A program made the translations under genes and the position numbers. 56,742 bases of DNA from an uncultured Clostridia bacterium (GTDB taxonomy: Bacteria > Bacillota > Clostridia > TANB77 > CAG-508): the NCBI GenBank assembly GCA_944386645.1, contig CALXBW010000009.1, forward strand, positions 1 through 56,742, given 5' to 3'. The stretch's first letter is position 1, and each line of letters starts with the position of its first letter. Below are positions 1-10,645 of this stretch, one piece after another. Under the pieces are notes generated by a model. That model did no database searches, had not been told where the DNA came from, and saw only the letters and a list, made by a program, of their open reading frames with translations.

Positions 1-819
1 TTCAACAAAATTTATTTCTGTTTCGCCTATTCCAGCTTCTACTCTAATTTTTATACTCCCGCTTCCTATCTTCTCATCTTCTCTTATTTTTTCTCCATCT
101 ATTTCAAGATTACCTATTCCTCTTTGTAATCTTAATTCATAATCATCTTTTTGACCAACTAGATTTATCTCTAATCTACCAATTCCTGAAACAATATCTG
201 AATTATCTGAAATTTTTCCATTTATTATCATACTACCTATTCCCGCTTCTAAATCTAATCTTTCTATATTAAAATTATCTATTACTGTTTCTCCTGCACC
301 ACCATTAATTTCTACCTTTTCTCCATTTAAATTATCTATTCTTGCTTTTCCTACTCCAATTTCAATATTTATATCTTCTCCATTTAGTTCATATATATTA
401 CTATTATTTATTCCTAACTCTAAATCTATTTCTTCAAACTTATAATCTTTAGGTATATATATAGTTACCTGTGGTACTATATTCTTAAATATATTTGTAT
501 TCATTTTATTATCTTCGATCTTTAAAGTACCATTTTTCACTTCACATTTGAATTTATCTGTCACATCAGATGTTTCTACTTTTAACTGTTCCCCTTCCTT
601 TATCTCTAATTTACAAATACCTAATTTTATATCCATATTTTTTACATCAGAATATTCTACAGTATTGTGTTCTATAATTTCTTGATTACCACTATTACTC
701 CACTTTTCTAGTCCTATTATTACTGCAAATACAGAAAAAACTACCCCTACTATCATTATTATAAGATATATTGCAAATGCTATTGCTAAGTATTTTATTA
801 CCTTTTGAAATGCTGTCAT
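1..819 (-). CDS. DUF4097-type membrane-anchored beta-repeat protein (3' end outside window)
   Basis: This is the N-terminal 273 residues of a gene that runs off the left edge. The start codon is ATG at 817-819. It overlaps the stop of the upstream LiaF-like gene in an ATGA arrangement, so the two are translationally coupled. Residues about 8-33 form one hydrophobic segment (motif LAIAFAIYLIIMIVGVVF), followed by an extracellular region of short repeats such as NIEIGVGKARIDNLNG and GIGRLEINL. That pattern of regularly spaced hydrophobic beta strands is typical of DUF4097/DUF2807 right-handed beta-helix proteins. In Firmicutes such proteins often sit beside LiaF- or PspC-like envelope-stress genes. 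The biochemical function is unknown; a role in sensing envelope stress is inferred from the neighbour. Confidence 0.75.
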   Translation of the reverse strand, partial: MTAFQKVIKYLAIAFAIYLIIMIVGVVFSVFAVIIGLEKWSNSGNQEIIEHNTVEYSDVKNMDIKLGICKLEIKEGEQLKVETSDVTDKFKCEVKNGTLKIEDNKMNTNIFKNIVPQVTIYIPKDYKFEEIDLELGINNSNIYELNGEDINIEIGVGKARIDNLNGEKVEINGGAGETVIDNFNIERLDLEAGIGSMIINGKISDNSDIVSGIGRLEINLVGQKDDYELRLQRGIGNLEIDGEKIREDEKIGSGSIKIRVEAGIGETEINFVE

Positions 820-1496
820 TTTATATCAACTCCTCCAAATATAGCTACACTATTTATATAAATTGTTGGTATGTGTTCATCATATGGTTTCTTTACTTTA
901 TTTTGAGTTGAACCAAAGATTGGAGTTGATTTTACTTTTATGTTGACATTACTTGGAGCTGTTATTTCTATTTTTCCAAAAACTGCTGTAGCATTAATTA
1001 CTTTATCATCTAATACAGTTGAATTTTCTAAATTAAAATCTACACTTCCAAATATTGCATCTATATTTGCCCCATTGAAATCTTTTCCAGAAAAATTCAC
1101 ATTCTGAGAACCAAAAGTTGAACAATATTCTTCTTTTTCACCACTAGCATTTAAAGTCTTTATCTTATCACTTACTCTTTTATTAATTGTATCTCTAAAT
1201 ATTAAACTAAGTCCTATTATTACTAAAACAATTGGTATTAAAAGCTTACCAATAATATCAAATGATATTATGTTCTGTACACTTAACAAAATTAAAATAC
1301 CTATTATTAACCATATTAAGCTCCACGTTTTATTATCATTTTTTATTAATCCTATAAAACTTGGGATTATAATAAATAATGTCCACCACCCATCAAAAAA
1401 TATATCTATAGATGTAATATCAAGAGCATTCAATGCAAAAATTACACCTATTACTATAAGCACTACTCCCCATAGTATATTACCGACTTTTTTCAT
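816..1496 (-). CDS. LiaF-like membrane protein (DUF5668/YvqF family)
   Basis: A 226-residue protein with four N-terminal hydrophobic segments (about residues 6-25, 37-51, 57-75 and 84-102). These match the LiaI/LiaF-like transmembrane region. A soluble C-terminal beta domain (about 120-226) carries repeated FGS/FGG/FGK turns (STFGSQNV, AIFGSVDF, AVFGKIEI, AIFGGVDIK), as in the YvqF/LiaF C-terminal domain. LiaF proteins modulate LiaSR-type envelope-stress two-component systems in Firmicutes. No histidine kinase or regulator is visible in the window, so the partner is either beyond the left edge or absent. A GAAAGGAATT ribosome site precedes the start. The stop overlaps the next gene by 4 nt. 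Confidence 0.75.
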   Translation of the reverse strand: MKKVGNILWGVVLIVIGVIFALNALDITSIDIFFDGWWTLFIIIPSFIGLIKNDNKTWSLIWLIIGILILLSVQNIISFDIIGKLLIPIVLVIIGLSLIFRDTINKRVSDKIKTLNASGEKEEYCSTFGSQNVNFSGKDFNGANIDAIFGSVDFNLENSTVLDDKVINATAVFGKIEITAPSNVNIKVKSTPIFGSTQNKVKKPYDEHIPTIYINSVAIFGGVDIK

Positions 1497-1566
1497 ATAT
1501 ATCTAATTCCTTTCATTTATATTTTGTAATATTATAATTTATAAATAGATTTTTTTCAATAATAAA

Positions 1567-1604
1567 AGTGGATATAATGAAATCAAAATCTCTATATATC
1601 CACT
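1567..1604 (-). terminator. Rho-independent terminator of the DUF362 gene
   Basis: Perfect 10-bp inverted repeat (AGTGGATATA at 1567-1576 and its complement at 1595-1604). On the minus strand it is followed by a T-rich tract. It lies just beyond the DUF362 stop and before the LiaF-like gene. Confidence 0.75.
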
Positions 1605-1619
1605 CTTTTTAACTATTTA

Positions 1620-2504
1620 TTATTCTACATTTATTAATTCATATTCTCTACTTCCAAATCCTAACTCAGATGCTGCTTCTATTGTATGAATTCCATGTCT
1701 TGAATTTACTCTCTCTAAAAAATGTTCTTTTCCTGGATCATCTGATTTATTAACCAAATCTATACATGCTTGGTCAATTGCTATAGGATCAAGTGATGCT
1801 AAAATTCCTATATCCTTCATACATGGATCTTCTGCTACTGCACAACAGTCACAATCTACAGACATATTACACATAATATTAATAAATGCCATATTACCTT
1901 TAAAATATTTTACTACTGATGATGCACTATCTGCCATTGATTCTAAAAACTTATCTTGCTCTGGTAAATTGTCCCATAATATTGTTTGATCTTTTAATTT
2001 TCCTGCTGAATGTATCCATGCTTTACCTTCTGATGAAGCACAACCAATTGATAATTGTTTTAATGCTCCTCCATATCCTCCCATTGGATGTCCTTTAAAA
2101 TGTGATATTACAAGCATTGAATCATAATTTGACATATTCTTTCCTACAAAATTTTCTTTTAAAACTTTTCCATTTGGTATATCAAGTACTAAATCTGGTC
2201 CTTCTTCATCCATAATATCTACATTAAAATACTTGTTCCATTCATATTCTTCTATTAATTTTTTGTGCTTTTCTGTATTGTTTCTTGCTCCTTCATAAGC
2301 TGTATTACATTCTACAATAGTTCCCTTTACATGTTCTACCATTGGTTTCATAAATTCTGGACGTAAATAATTTTGATTTCCTTTTTCACCAGAATGAACC
2401 TTCACAGCTACTTTTCCTGATAACTCTTTTCCTAATCTTTCAAATATTTTTACTACATTTTCTGGCGTAATATCTTTAATAAAATATACTTTTGCCTTTT
2501 CCAT
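1620..2504 (-). CDS. DUF362 domain-containing protein
   Basis: A 294-residue protein of the DUF362 family. The ATG at 2504 (protein MEKAKVYFI) is chosen because GAAAGGAATG lies about 8 nt upstream; the upstream in-frame ATG overlaps that ribosome site. Recognisable family stretches are KVAVKVHSGEKGN near the N-terminus, SHFKGHPMGGYGGALKQLSI and IGCASSEGKAWIHSAGK in the middle, and a C-terminal DPIAIDQACIDLV. The Cys cluster CNMSVDCDCCAVAEDPC resembles a metal-binding site, but the usual 2x[4Fe-4S] ferredoxin domain of longer relatives is missing. The precise reaction is unknown for this family. It appears monocistronic, with its own terminator. Confidence 0.85.
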   Translation of the reverse strand: MEKAKVYFIKDITPENVVKIFERLGKELSGKVAVKVHSGEKGNQNYLRPEFMKPMVEHVKGTIVECNTAYEGARNNTEKHKKLIEEYEWNKYFNVDIMDEEGPDLVLDIPNGKVLKENFVGKNMSNYDSMLVISHFKGHPMGGYGGALKQLSIGCASSEGKAWIHSAGKLKDQTILWDNLPEQDKFLESMADSASSVVKYFKGNMAFINIMCNMSVDCDCCAVAEDPCMKDIGILASLDPIAIDQACIDLVNKSDDPGKEHFLERVNSRHGIHTIEAASELGFGSREYELINVE

Positions 2505-2703
2505 ATTAATCATTCCTTTCATTATTCTTCTTAATTAATATATCACATTTTTTATCACCTATACTATATGATATATATTTAAATTTTCCTACATTCTATC
2601 ACTTAGAGTTTACTTCAAATCAATATTTTTATTAAAATTTTTCAATTTTTATAACTTATATGTTGCTGTTCAGAATAATAATATTTTATTAAGAACAACA
2701 AAT

Positions 2704-2741
2704 GTACTTTTTATGAAGTAACAATTATATAATATAAGTAC
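2704..2741. repeat. Truncated copy of the conserved hairpin element
   Basis: The stretch ACTTTTTATGAAGTAACAAT is identical to the left part of the full element at 6004-6136. Here it is joined directly to a short arm that lets GTACTT pair with AAGTAC, so the central hairpin is missing. It lies downstream of the two tRNA genes on the minus strand, the same gene-end setting as the other copies. Confidence 0.6.
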
Positions 2742-2798
2742 TATTAATTTTATATTCAAAAAAATAACAACTTTTCAGAATAGAAAAGCTGCCATTTT

Positions 2799-2874
2799 TG
2801 GCTGGGGTGGGAGGATTCGAACCGCCGAAATGCCAGAGTCAAAGTCTGGTGCCTTACCACTTGGCTACACCCCA
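2799..2874 (-). tRNA. tRNA-Gln (anticodon TTG)
   Basis: A 76-nt cloverleaf with encoded CCA. The 7-bp acceptor stem is TGGGGTG/CACCCCA. The D arm carries AAGTGGTAAGGC, the anticodon stem-loop is CCAGA-CTTTGAC-TCTGG with anticodon TTG, and the T loop is GGTTCGAATCC. It is followed by tRNA-His 24 nt upstream on the same strand, probably co-transcribed. Confidence 0.95.
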
Positions 2875-2897
2875 ATATTAAATTATATATCTATTTG

Positions 2898-2975
2898 TGG
2901 GGTGGAAGATGGGACTCGAACCCACGGCCTCTAGTGCCACAAACTAGCGCTCTAACCAACTGAGCTACATCCACC
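2898..2975 (-). tRNA. tRNA-His (anticodon GTG)
   Basis: A cloverleaf with encoded CCA and the extra 5' G (G-1, position 2975) opposite discriminator C, diagnostic of tRNA-His. The anticodon stem-loop is CTAGT-TTGTGGC-ACTAG and the T arm contains GGTTCGAGTCC. One T-T mismatch lies in the acceptor stem (pair 6). Confidence 0.95.
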
Positions 2976-3048
2976 ACAATTAAGACTCCATAGTCTGTTA
3001 TATATTTTACCCATTTTATTTATGTTTGTCAATACATTAATAAAAAAA

Positions 3049-3080
3049 ATAACATGAAAATTTAAATTTTCATGTTATTT
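3049..3080. terminator. Bidirectional hairpin terminator
   Basis: A 26-bp perfect palindrome (3051-3076) flanked by A-runs on the left and T-runs on the right. It can therefore work in either direction. It lies between the HD phosphohydrolase stop and the tRNA genes on the same strand and most likely ends the HD gene transcript. Confidence 0.8.
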
Positions 3081-3117
3081 TTTATTAATTATTATTAATC
3101 ACTAATAATTTATTCTA

Positions 3118-4944
3118 TTATATCCCCATCCATTCATATAAATTTTCTTTTACTTCATAATAACCAAATTTCTTTAAATATTCATGTAAAGCAAATAATG
3201 CTATTTCATTACCTCTTAATAATTCAGCTTCTAATATTATGTTCTTTAGTCTTACCCTATCATTTACTGAATTAGAATCAATATAACTTAATTTTATTGC
3301 CATATTATTTTTTTTATCCTCTAATACAATACTGTGTATTTTTTTATAAACTACAATATCTTCTTGTATCTGGTTATATTCTAATTTTTCTAATCCTTTA
3401 AACTCTAATATTGGATTGACATAATCTAATATCTTTTTTTTTGTTCTAATATTATAAAATTTACTTTCATAATATTTAATCAAATCTGAACCATCATTCT
3501 TAGGTATTTGAAGTATTACACAATCTTCCTCACATTTAGATTTAACATATTTTAATGCTAACTTATTATCTAACTTTCCTATTCTAAAATAAGTTTCCAT
3601 TTGTTCTTTATTAGAATTTTGTTTAAAATTATTATACATTGTTAGAATCTGAGTAAAATCATTTAATGTCTTATTATTATAAGCACACTTAAATCTTTTC
3701 TTTATTTTTACTTGTCTTTCATTGAAAAGCTCTCTTAATTTTACTTTTTGCAGTTCTGTTAAATCTGGACTATTTTTCAAATCAATCATAACATAATTGT
3801 AACTTATTACTGGTTGTTTTGTTATAAACATAGCATCATTGTACTGATTTATATTTTTTATAACCCCATCTTCATCTTTTATATATATGTCATTATTTTT
3901 ATTACATATACACAATTCCTTTTTATCAATATTCATAAAAATATTTTTTGAATTTCCTAGTATATCTTCCAATCTCCTTAAGAAAAATTTAAATTGTTCA
4001 TTATCTTTTATTCTAATAATTAAACAATCATTGACTTTTCCTTGTAATAAAACTTGAGCTATTCTTTTATACTTAGGCAAACAATCTGAGTCTAAATATG
4101 TTTCCAATTTGCAAAGCAAATCATATTCTTGCATCTTTTCGATTTGGTGCTCTGTAATTTTTTCAAGCTCAATATATTTTTTTACTATCATTTCTGATAA
4201 TTTTAGTCCTGCACTATAATACATACTATCATACAAAACATATCTGTCATATAGCATGTTAATTATTATAGATAAAACTTTTTTATCATATACTAATCTT
4301 AATTTTCCATCCATGTAAGATATACTTAAATGCTTTAATATTCTTATAAAATCTGTTTTTTTACCATTGACTAAGAAATTATCTGTAGTCATATATTCCA
4401 TACGATCACAATCTATGTCACCTATTAATAGACACCTAAAGCTCAAGATTTTTTCAATATTAACTTCATCAATATTTCCATTATAATTTTTATTTTCATA
4501 AAATTTTAATACCGATGATGTAATATCATAACCAAAAATTTCATTTATTTCTATTGAATTTTTCAAGAAACATTCAATGGTCCTTTCTTCATGTGTCTTA
4601 CTTTCTAGATTTTCCATAGAATGAGAAAAGGCCAAATGACCTAAATCGTGCCCCAACGCCGCTAATTTTAATACTTCAACTTCTCTTTCATTTAATGGAA
4701 AGAAATCGTTTACATTTTCTTTAATACATTTTAATGCAAAATCCACTAGATACATTGTGCCAATTGAGTGCATAAGTCTAGTATGTTTAGCATTAATTAT
4801 ACCAGATAATGCTTTTGTACCTAATTGACTCTTGTGAGATAATCTTATAAATACTGGCAAACTTAAAACCTTTTTGAATTTTTCTCCAATCCGTATTTCT
4901 CCAAATACAGGATGCATTACAATTTTACTATTATTGATATACAT
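3118..4944 (-). CDS. HD-domain phosphohydrolase (dGTPase/YdhJ-like)
   Basis: A 608-residue protein with an N-terminal HD metal-dependent phosphohydrolase domain. Metal-binding signatures are all present: HTRLMHSIGT (first His), LGHDLGHLAFSHSME (HD doublet), and GDIDCDRMEYM (distal Asp). This combination is typical of the deoxyguanosine triphosphatase/SAMHD1-like branch, which removes triphosphate from dNTPs. The C-terminal half (about residues 300-608) is not recognised and may be regulatory. An AGGAGG ribosome site lies 6 nt before ATG. Codon 18 (4891-4893) is CGG in a plain reading frame, one of only three sense uses of CGG found in the window. Substrate is uncertain. Confidence 0.8.
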   Translation of the reverse strand: MYINNSKIVMHPVFGEIRIGEKFKKVLSLPVFIRLSHKSQLGTKALSGIINAKHTRLMHSIGTMYLVDFALKCIKENVNDFFPLNEREVEVLKLAALGHDLGHLAFSHSMENLESKTHEERTIECFLKNSIEINEIFGYDITSSVLKFYENKNYNGNIDEVNIEKILSFRCLLIGDIDCDRMEYMTTDNFLVNGKKTDFIRILKHLSISYMDGKLRLVYDKKVLSIIINMLYDRYVLYDSMYYSAGLKLSEMIVKKYIELEKITEHQIEKMQEYDLLCKLETYLDSDCLPKYKRIAQVLLQGKVNDCLIIRIKDNEQFKFFLRRLEDILGNSKNIFMNIDKKELCICNKNNDIYIKDEDGVIKNINQYNDAMFITKQPVISYNYVMIDLKNSPDLTELQKVKLRELFNERQVKIKKRFKCAYNNKTLNDFTQILTMYNNFKQNSNKEQMETYFRIGKLDNKLALKYVKSKCEEDCVILQIPKNDGSDLIKYYESKFYNIRTKKKILDYVNPILEFKGLEKLEYNQIQEDIVVYKKIHSIVLEDKKNNMAIKLSYIDSNSVNDRVRLKNIILEAELLRGNEIALFALHEYLKKFGYYEVKENLYEWMGI

Positions 4945-5129
4945 AGTTATTCCTCCTCATGAGAATATAATATTATTATAAAATTTTCCAATATTTATTA
5001 TACAATACACTTTACATAAAATCAATATTTATTTTTTATTTATATAATACATTAATTTTATATTTATATTATTACTCTTCGCATTTTATTAAAAGGATTA
5101 TATATTTTTCATAAATTTTTCTCAAACAA

Positions 5130-5163
5130 CAAAAATGAAGGTAATAAAAACTACCTTCATTTT
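5130..5163 (-). terminator. Terminator of sortase gene 1
   Basis: A 9-bp stem (ATGAAGGTA/TACCTTCAT, 5135-5160) with T-rich sequence downstream on the minus strand, placed 19 nt after the sortase stop codon. Confidence 0.8.
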
Positions 5164-5181
5164 ATATTTTATTATAATTTT

Positions 5182-5883
5182 TTATTCAGCTTTTGCCCAA
5201 ATTATAATTCTTCTTGAAGAATCATAATCTGTACAAGTAGATAATGATATTTCCATTGCTCCGTTTGTATCTCTTGTCATATAATCTGAATCTTCTGCTG
5301 TTGTCTCGTATGTATTATACACTATATATGTAACCCTTTTTCCCTCTAAATCTGTTATATATATTTTATCTCCTATAGCTATTTTCTTATTGTCTGAGAA
5401 AAACATTCCATTTCTATAATTATGTCCTACTATAACAGTATTTCCAGGTTTGTTTAATCCTGGTCCATATAAAATAGCAACTGATGTTTCTATTGATTCT
5501 TTTGTTACTTCTGCTAATACAGGAAGATCTACATTAGTCTTTGGAATTTCAATTCTTCCTACTTTAACAAATCCTTTATATGTTTGTACTCCTGATGATG
5601 GTTGAGTTACATTATTTGAAACTGAACCTATGTTATCATATGGATTTGTTACATTTCCAATTGGAGTATTATTCTCTACTTGATTATTATTATTATTTGT
5701 CATACCAGATTGATGTTGAAATTCTTCTACAGGTTGTTCTGTATCTTCAAAAGTATTATATTCTTTATAAACATCATATGCCCAAAATCCTAATAATATT
5801 AATATAGCTACTATAACAACAATAAGTATTATTGTCATAATTTTACTATGTTTACTGTTCATCATACTAAATCTACTACTCAT
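5182..5883 (-). CDS. Class D sortase, tandem copy 1
   Basis: A 233-residue membrane-anchored transpeptidase. The ATG at 5883 is preferred over upstream in-frame TTG and ATG codons because AGGAG lies 9 nt before it. A hydrophobic signal-anchor covers about residues 14-35, then a Gln/Asn-rich linker, then the sortase beta barrel. Catalytic features: His in IVGHNYRNGMFF, Cys in SLSTCTDYD, Arg in SSRRIIIWA; the TLxTC-like motif fits class D. Sortases cut LPxT-type signals and attach surface proteins to the cell wall. Nearly identical catalytic-core sequence in copy 3 (6945-7622) shows recent duplication. No substrate gene is adjacent; an LPKTG protein lies at 43 kb. Confidence 0.9.
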   Translation of the reverse strand: MSSRFSMMNSKHSKIMTIILIVVIVAILILLGFWAYDVYKEYNTFEDTEQPVEEFQHQSGMTNNNNNQVENNTPIGNVTNPYDNIGSVSNNVTQPSSGVQTYKGFVKVGRIEIPKTNVDLPVLAEVTKESIETSVAILYGPGLNKPGNTVIVGHNYRNGMFFSDNKKIAIGDKIYITDLEGKRVTYIVYNTYETTAEDSDYMTRDTNGAMEISLSTCTDYDSSRRIIIWAKAE

Positions 5884-6003
5884 AAACATCAACTCCTAAC
5901 ATATATATTATAACATATTTATACATTTTTTTCTACTTTTTTCTCCATATTTCTGGTCAGATCTACTTAATTCTATTTACAATTCAGATTTTAGTTTAAT
6001 TAA

Positions 6004-6136
6004 TATAAAAATACTTTTTATGAAGTAACAATTCGTGAAGACCAGCAAGCTTACAGTCTGTTATAGATTATTTCATATTTTTATATATTATATACATATA
6101 GACTGTGCGATGCTGGGAGTTACAAATATTTTTATA
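6004..6136. repeat. Conserved-core hairpin element, copy 1 (expanded apical loop)
   Basis: Outer arms TATAAAAATA (6004-6013) and TATTTTTATA (6127-6136) enclose a nested structure: GTAAC/GTTAC, CCAGCA/TGCTGG and ACAGTCTG/TAGACTGT. The core bases AGTAACAATTCGTG, GACCAGCAAGCTTACAGTCT and GCGATGCTGGGAGTTACAAA match the copy at 25220-25332. The outer arms differ between copies but still pair. Here the apical stem carries a roughly 40-nt AT-rich extension. It sits between sortases 1 and 2, downstream of sortase 2 on the minus strand. Confidence 0.8.
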
Positions 6137-6157
6137 ATCTATTTAAGCGTAATACCT

Positions 6158-6883
6158 CTAAGCTCTTGCACGTATAATTATTCTTCTTGATGTATCATAA
6201 TCTGTACATGTTGCAAGAGTTACTTCTATTGTTCCATTTGTCTCTAAAGTTAAATAACTTGAATCTGATTCACTAGTCTCATATTTGTCATATATAGTAT
6301 ATTCTAATCTATTTCCATTTAAATCTGTTATGTATATTTTATCTCCTATTTCTAAATTTTTATTTTTTGAAAAAAATAGACCATTTCTATAATTGTGCCC
6401 CATAATAATTGTATTTCCTACTTGATTTAAACCTGGACTATAAAAAACTGCAACTGATTTTTCTATTGATTTTTTTGTTACTTCTGCTAATATTGGATAT
6501 TTTATTCTTGTTTTTGGTATCTCTATTGTTCCAACCATAGGAAATCCTTTGTATGTAGGACTATATGATGCTGTTGAATTATTCTTTTTTGAAGATGTGT
6601 TTTTTTTCTTACTGCTTGTTTTTGAAGTTGCTTCTCCATTTTGATTATCTTCACTTTGTCCAGTTTCAGAATCAACTTGGGCATTTCCATCTTCTACTCC
6701 ACTTATACTGTCAACATTAGTTGCACCAACAAGTTCCAAAAACTCATCAACTGCTGATGTAGCATCTTTTGTAACTGTTTTTGCTTGATATTTATCATAT
6801 ATCCAAAATCCTACTAAAATTACTAAACCAATAATAATTAATATAAATAATATTGTTAAAAATTTATTATATTTATTTTTCAT
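6158..6883 (-). CDS. Class D sortase, tandem copy 2
   Basis: A 241-residue class D sortase with ATG at 6883 selected by AAGGAG 8 nt upstream; the 9 codons before it overlap the ribosome site. A signal-anchor helix spans about residues 7-29. It is followed by an acidic, then Lys/Ser-rich linker (TSKTSSKKKNTSSKKN). The catalytic domain shows His in IMGHNYRNGLFF, Cys in TLATCTDYD and Arg in TSRRIIIRARA. It is more divergent than copies 1 and 3, with a basic linker and TLATC instead of SLSTC, so it may act on a different substrate. Terminators separate all three sortases, suggesting independent expression. Confidence 0.9.
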   Translation of the reverse strand: MKNKYNKFLTILFILIIIGLVILVGFWIYDKYQAKTVTKDATSAVDEFLELVGATNVDSISGVEDGNAQVDSETGQSEDNQNGEATSKTSSKKKNTSSKKNNSTASYSPTYKGFPMVGTIEIPKTRIKYPILAEVTKKSIEKSVAVFYSPGLNQVGNTIIMGHNYRNGLFFSKNKNLEIGDKIYITDLNGNRLEYTIYDKYETSESDSSYLTLETNGTIEVTLATCTDYDTSRRIIIRARA

Positions 6884-6907
6884 AAATTTTCTCCTTTTAA
6901 AATACCA

Positions 6908-6938
6908 CAAAAGATACCAAAATACATTGGTATCTTAT
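6908..6938 (-). terminator. Terminator of sortase gene 3
   Basis: A 9-bp stem AGATACCAA/TTGGTATCT (6912-6935) with flanking T/A tracts, directly after the stop of sortase copy 3 and before the ribosome site of copy 2. Confidence 0.7.
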
Positions 6939-6944
6939 TATTAA

Positions 6945-7622
6945 TTATTCTGCTCTTGCCCATATAATTATTCTTCTTGAAGAATCATAGTCTGTACATG
7001 TAGATAATGATATCTCTATTGCTCCCCCTGTATCTCTAACCATGTAATCAGAATCTTCTGCTGTTGTTTCATATGTATTATATACTATATATGTAAGTCT
7101 TTGCCCTGATAAATCTGTAATATATATTTTATCGCCAACTGCTATTTTCTTATTATCTGAAAAAAACATACCATTTCTATAATTATGCCCTACTATTGTT
7201 GTATTCCCAGGTTTGTTTAATCCTGGTCCATATAAAACAGCAACAGCTACTTCTATTGTTTTTTTATTAGCTTCTGCTAATACAGGATATTTAGCACCTG
7301 TTTTTGGTATTTCTATTGTTCCAACTTGAACAAATCCTTTATATGTTTTAACAGTATTTCCATCAGATGTAGAATTATTATCTGTAGCTGATTGTAAATT
7401 ATCATATGGATTTGTTGCATTTTCAACTGGAGTTTCATTATCAGCATTATCATCAGGTTCAGCTCCTACTGCATGCTGAAACTCGTCAACCGCTTCACTT
7501 GCATCATCCATTATACTATATTTTTGGTATGTACTATATGCCCAAAAACCTAATAAACCTATTATTGTAATTATAACAACAACAAGTAATATTGTTAAAA
7601 ACTTACTATATCTCATATTCAT
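6945..7622 (-). CDS. Class D sortase, tandem copy 3
   Basis: A 225-residue class D sortase. The start ATG at 7622 has AGGAG 7 nt upstream. The signal-anchor covers residues 7-29, followed by an acidic Asn-rich linker and a catalytic domain with GHNYRN, SLSTCTDYD and SSRRIIIWARAE. The domain from YKGFVQVGTIEIPKT to the C-terminus is almost the same as in copy 1, differing at scattered positions only, which points to a recent tandem duplication. The enzyme would act at the outer face of the membrane. A 22-bp palindrome lies upstream in the gap to the HIT gene. Confidence 0.9.
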   Translation of the reverse strand: MNMRYSKFLTILLVVVIITIIGLLGFWAYSTYQKYSIMDDASEAVDEFQHAVGAEPDDNADNETPVENATNPYDNLQSATDNNSTSDGNTVKTYKGFVQVGTIEIPKTGAKYPVLAEANKKTIEVAVAVLYGPGLNKPGNTTIVGHNYRNGMFFSDNKKIAVGDKIYITDLSGQRLTYIVYNTYETTAEDSDYMVRDTGGAIEISLSTCTDYDSSRRIIIWARAE

Positions 7623-7706
7623 ATCTTTTCTCCTGTTTAATGTATATAAATTTAAAAATTCACATACAAATATAATATATTATTCATATGCAAAGCAAAT
7701 TCGCAC

Positions 7707-7728
7707 ATGATATAATATATTATATCAT
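7707..7728. repeat. 22-bp perfect palindrome between sortase 3 and the HIT gene
   Basis: ATGATATAATA followed by its exact complement. No T-run follows on the minus strand, so it is a poor terminator. It could be an operator or a promoter-overlapping dyad upstream of sortase 3. Low-complexity AT sequence makes chance occurrence possible. Confidence 0.4.
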
Positions 7729-7759
7729 ATTAGTAATCCTTTTTCTATATCATGTAGAA

Positions 7760-9882
<2,123 letters not shown>

Positions 9883-9950
9883 ATTAATCCACACTCCCTT
9901 TTATACTTAAAAAGCATTATATTATAAAAAAAGGCAAAATACAATAGTTA

Positions 9951-10634
9951 CTATATTCTTTTTAAATCTCTTATATATACCTTTTCCTCATCACTAACTC
10001 TTTTTGACTCACTTATTTTTTGTATAGCCTTATTAAATGTTATATCATCTAAATTACATTCTTCTAAATAAGTAAATGTAAAACCTGGATATTTTATGTA
10101 CATAATTGATATAAGCCATGCTACTGCCACTTTTACATAGTAACCTTCATGCTTTATTGTGTCCAATTTTTTAGATACTTCTATGGTATGTTTATCATCA
10201 AGAAAATGATACAACATCATAACTACTGCAAATCTTACTTCATATTCATTTTCTGAGTATAAATATTTTTGAATAAATTCCCAGAAAATTTTTTGATTCT
10301 TCTTTGCTATTTTCAATCCTGCACAAAATGTATCACAAATAGCCCAGTTATTTATTTTAGGCAAATAATTTTTAATATATTCTAATACTTTATCTACTCT
10401 TAAATCCAATAATCCTATTATCATTCCCTCTAGCATTACTTCTTCATAATAATCTGATTTTGTATGATTAAAATATTCTAGTCCATATTCTGCATATATT
10501 TCTTTTGCTAAATTTCTTAATAATGGTGTTTTTACACCAATAATATTGTCTACATTTGGACATAATCTGCTATGAAACTTTTTAAATTTTTCATCTGCTA
10601 ATTCTATTAATCTATCTTCTATATATTCTTCCAT
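9951..10634 (-). CDS. DNA alkylation repair protein (AlkD-like glycosylase)
   Basis: A 227-residue all-helical HEAT-like repeat protein matching the DNA alkylation repair family. Its hallmark is NNWAICDTFCAGLK, where Trp and Asp line the lesion-facing groove in AlkD, together with VAVAWLISIMYIKYP later. AlkD enzymes excise positively charged N3- and N7-alkylpurines without flipping the base. The start is 11 nt after the DUF6320 stop, so it is probably the last gene of that run. The substrate range is not visible from sequence. Confidence 0.85.
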   Translation of the reverse strand: MEEYIEDRLIELADEKFKKFHSRLCPNVDNIIGVKTPLLRNLAKEIYAEYGLEYFNHTKSDYYEEVMLEGMIIGLLDLRVDKVLEYIKNYLPKINNWAICDTFCAGLKIAKKNQKIFWEFIQKYLYSENEYEVRFAVVMMLYHFLDDKHTIEVSKKLDTIKHEGYYVKVAVAWLISIMYIKYPGFTFTYLEECNLDDITFNKAIQKISESKRVSDEEKVYIRDLKRI

Positions 10635-10645
10635 CTTTTACTCCT

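Noticed and set aside
1270..1506. Plus-strand open frame opposite the LiaF-like gene
   Set aside because: A shadow of the real minus-strand gene; no ribosome site and low-complexity translation.
4891..4893. CGG in the HD gene as a fifth frameshift site
   Set aside because: The frame is continuous on both sides and a +1 shift would leave it, so here CGG behaves as a sense codon; it is kept as counter-evidence to a strict CGG rule.
9883..9950. T-box riboswitch ahead of the alanyl-tRNA synthetase
   Set aside because: The gap is only 68 nt with no specifier loop, T-box sequence or terminator hairpin.
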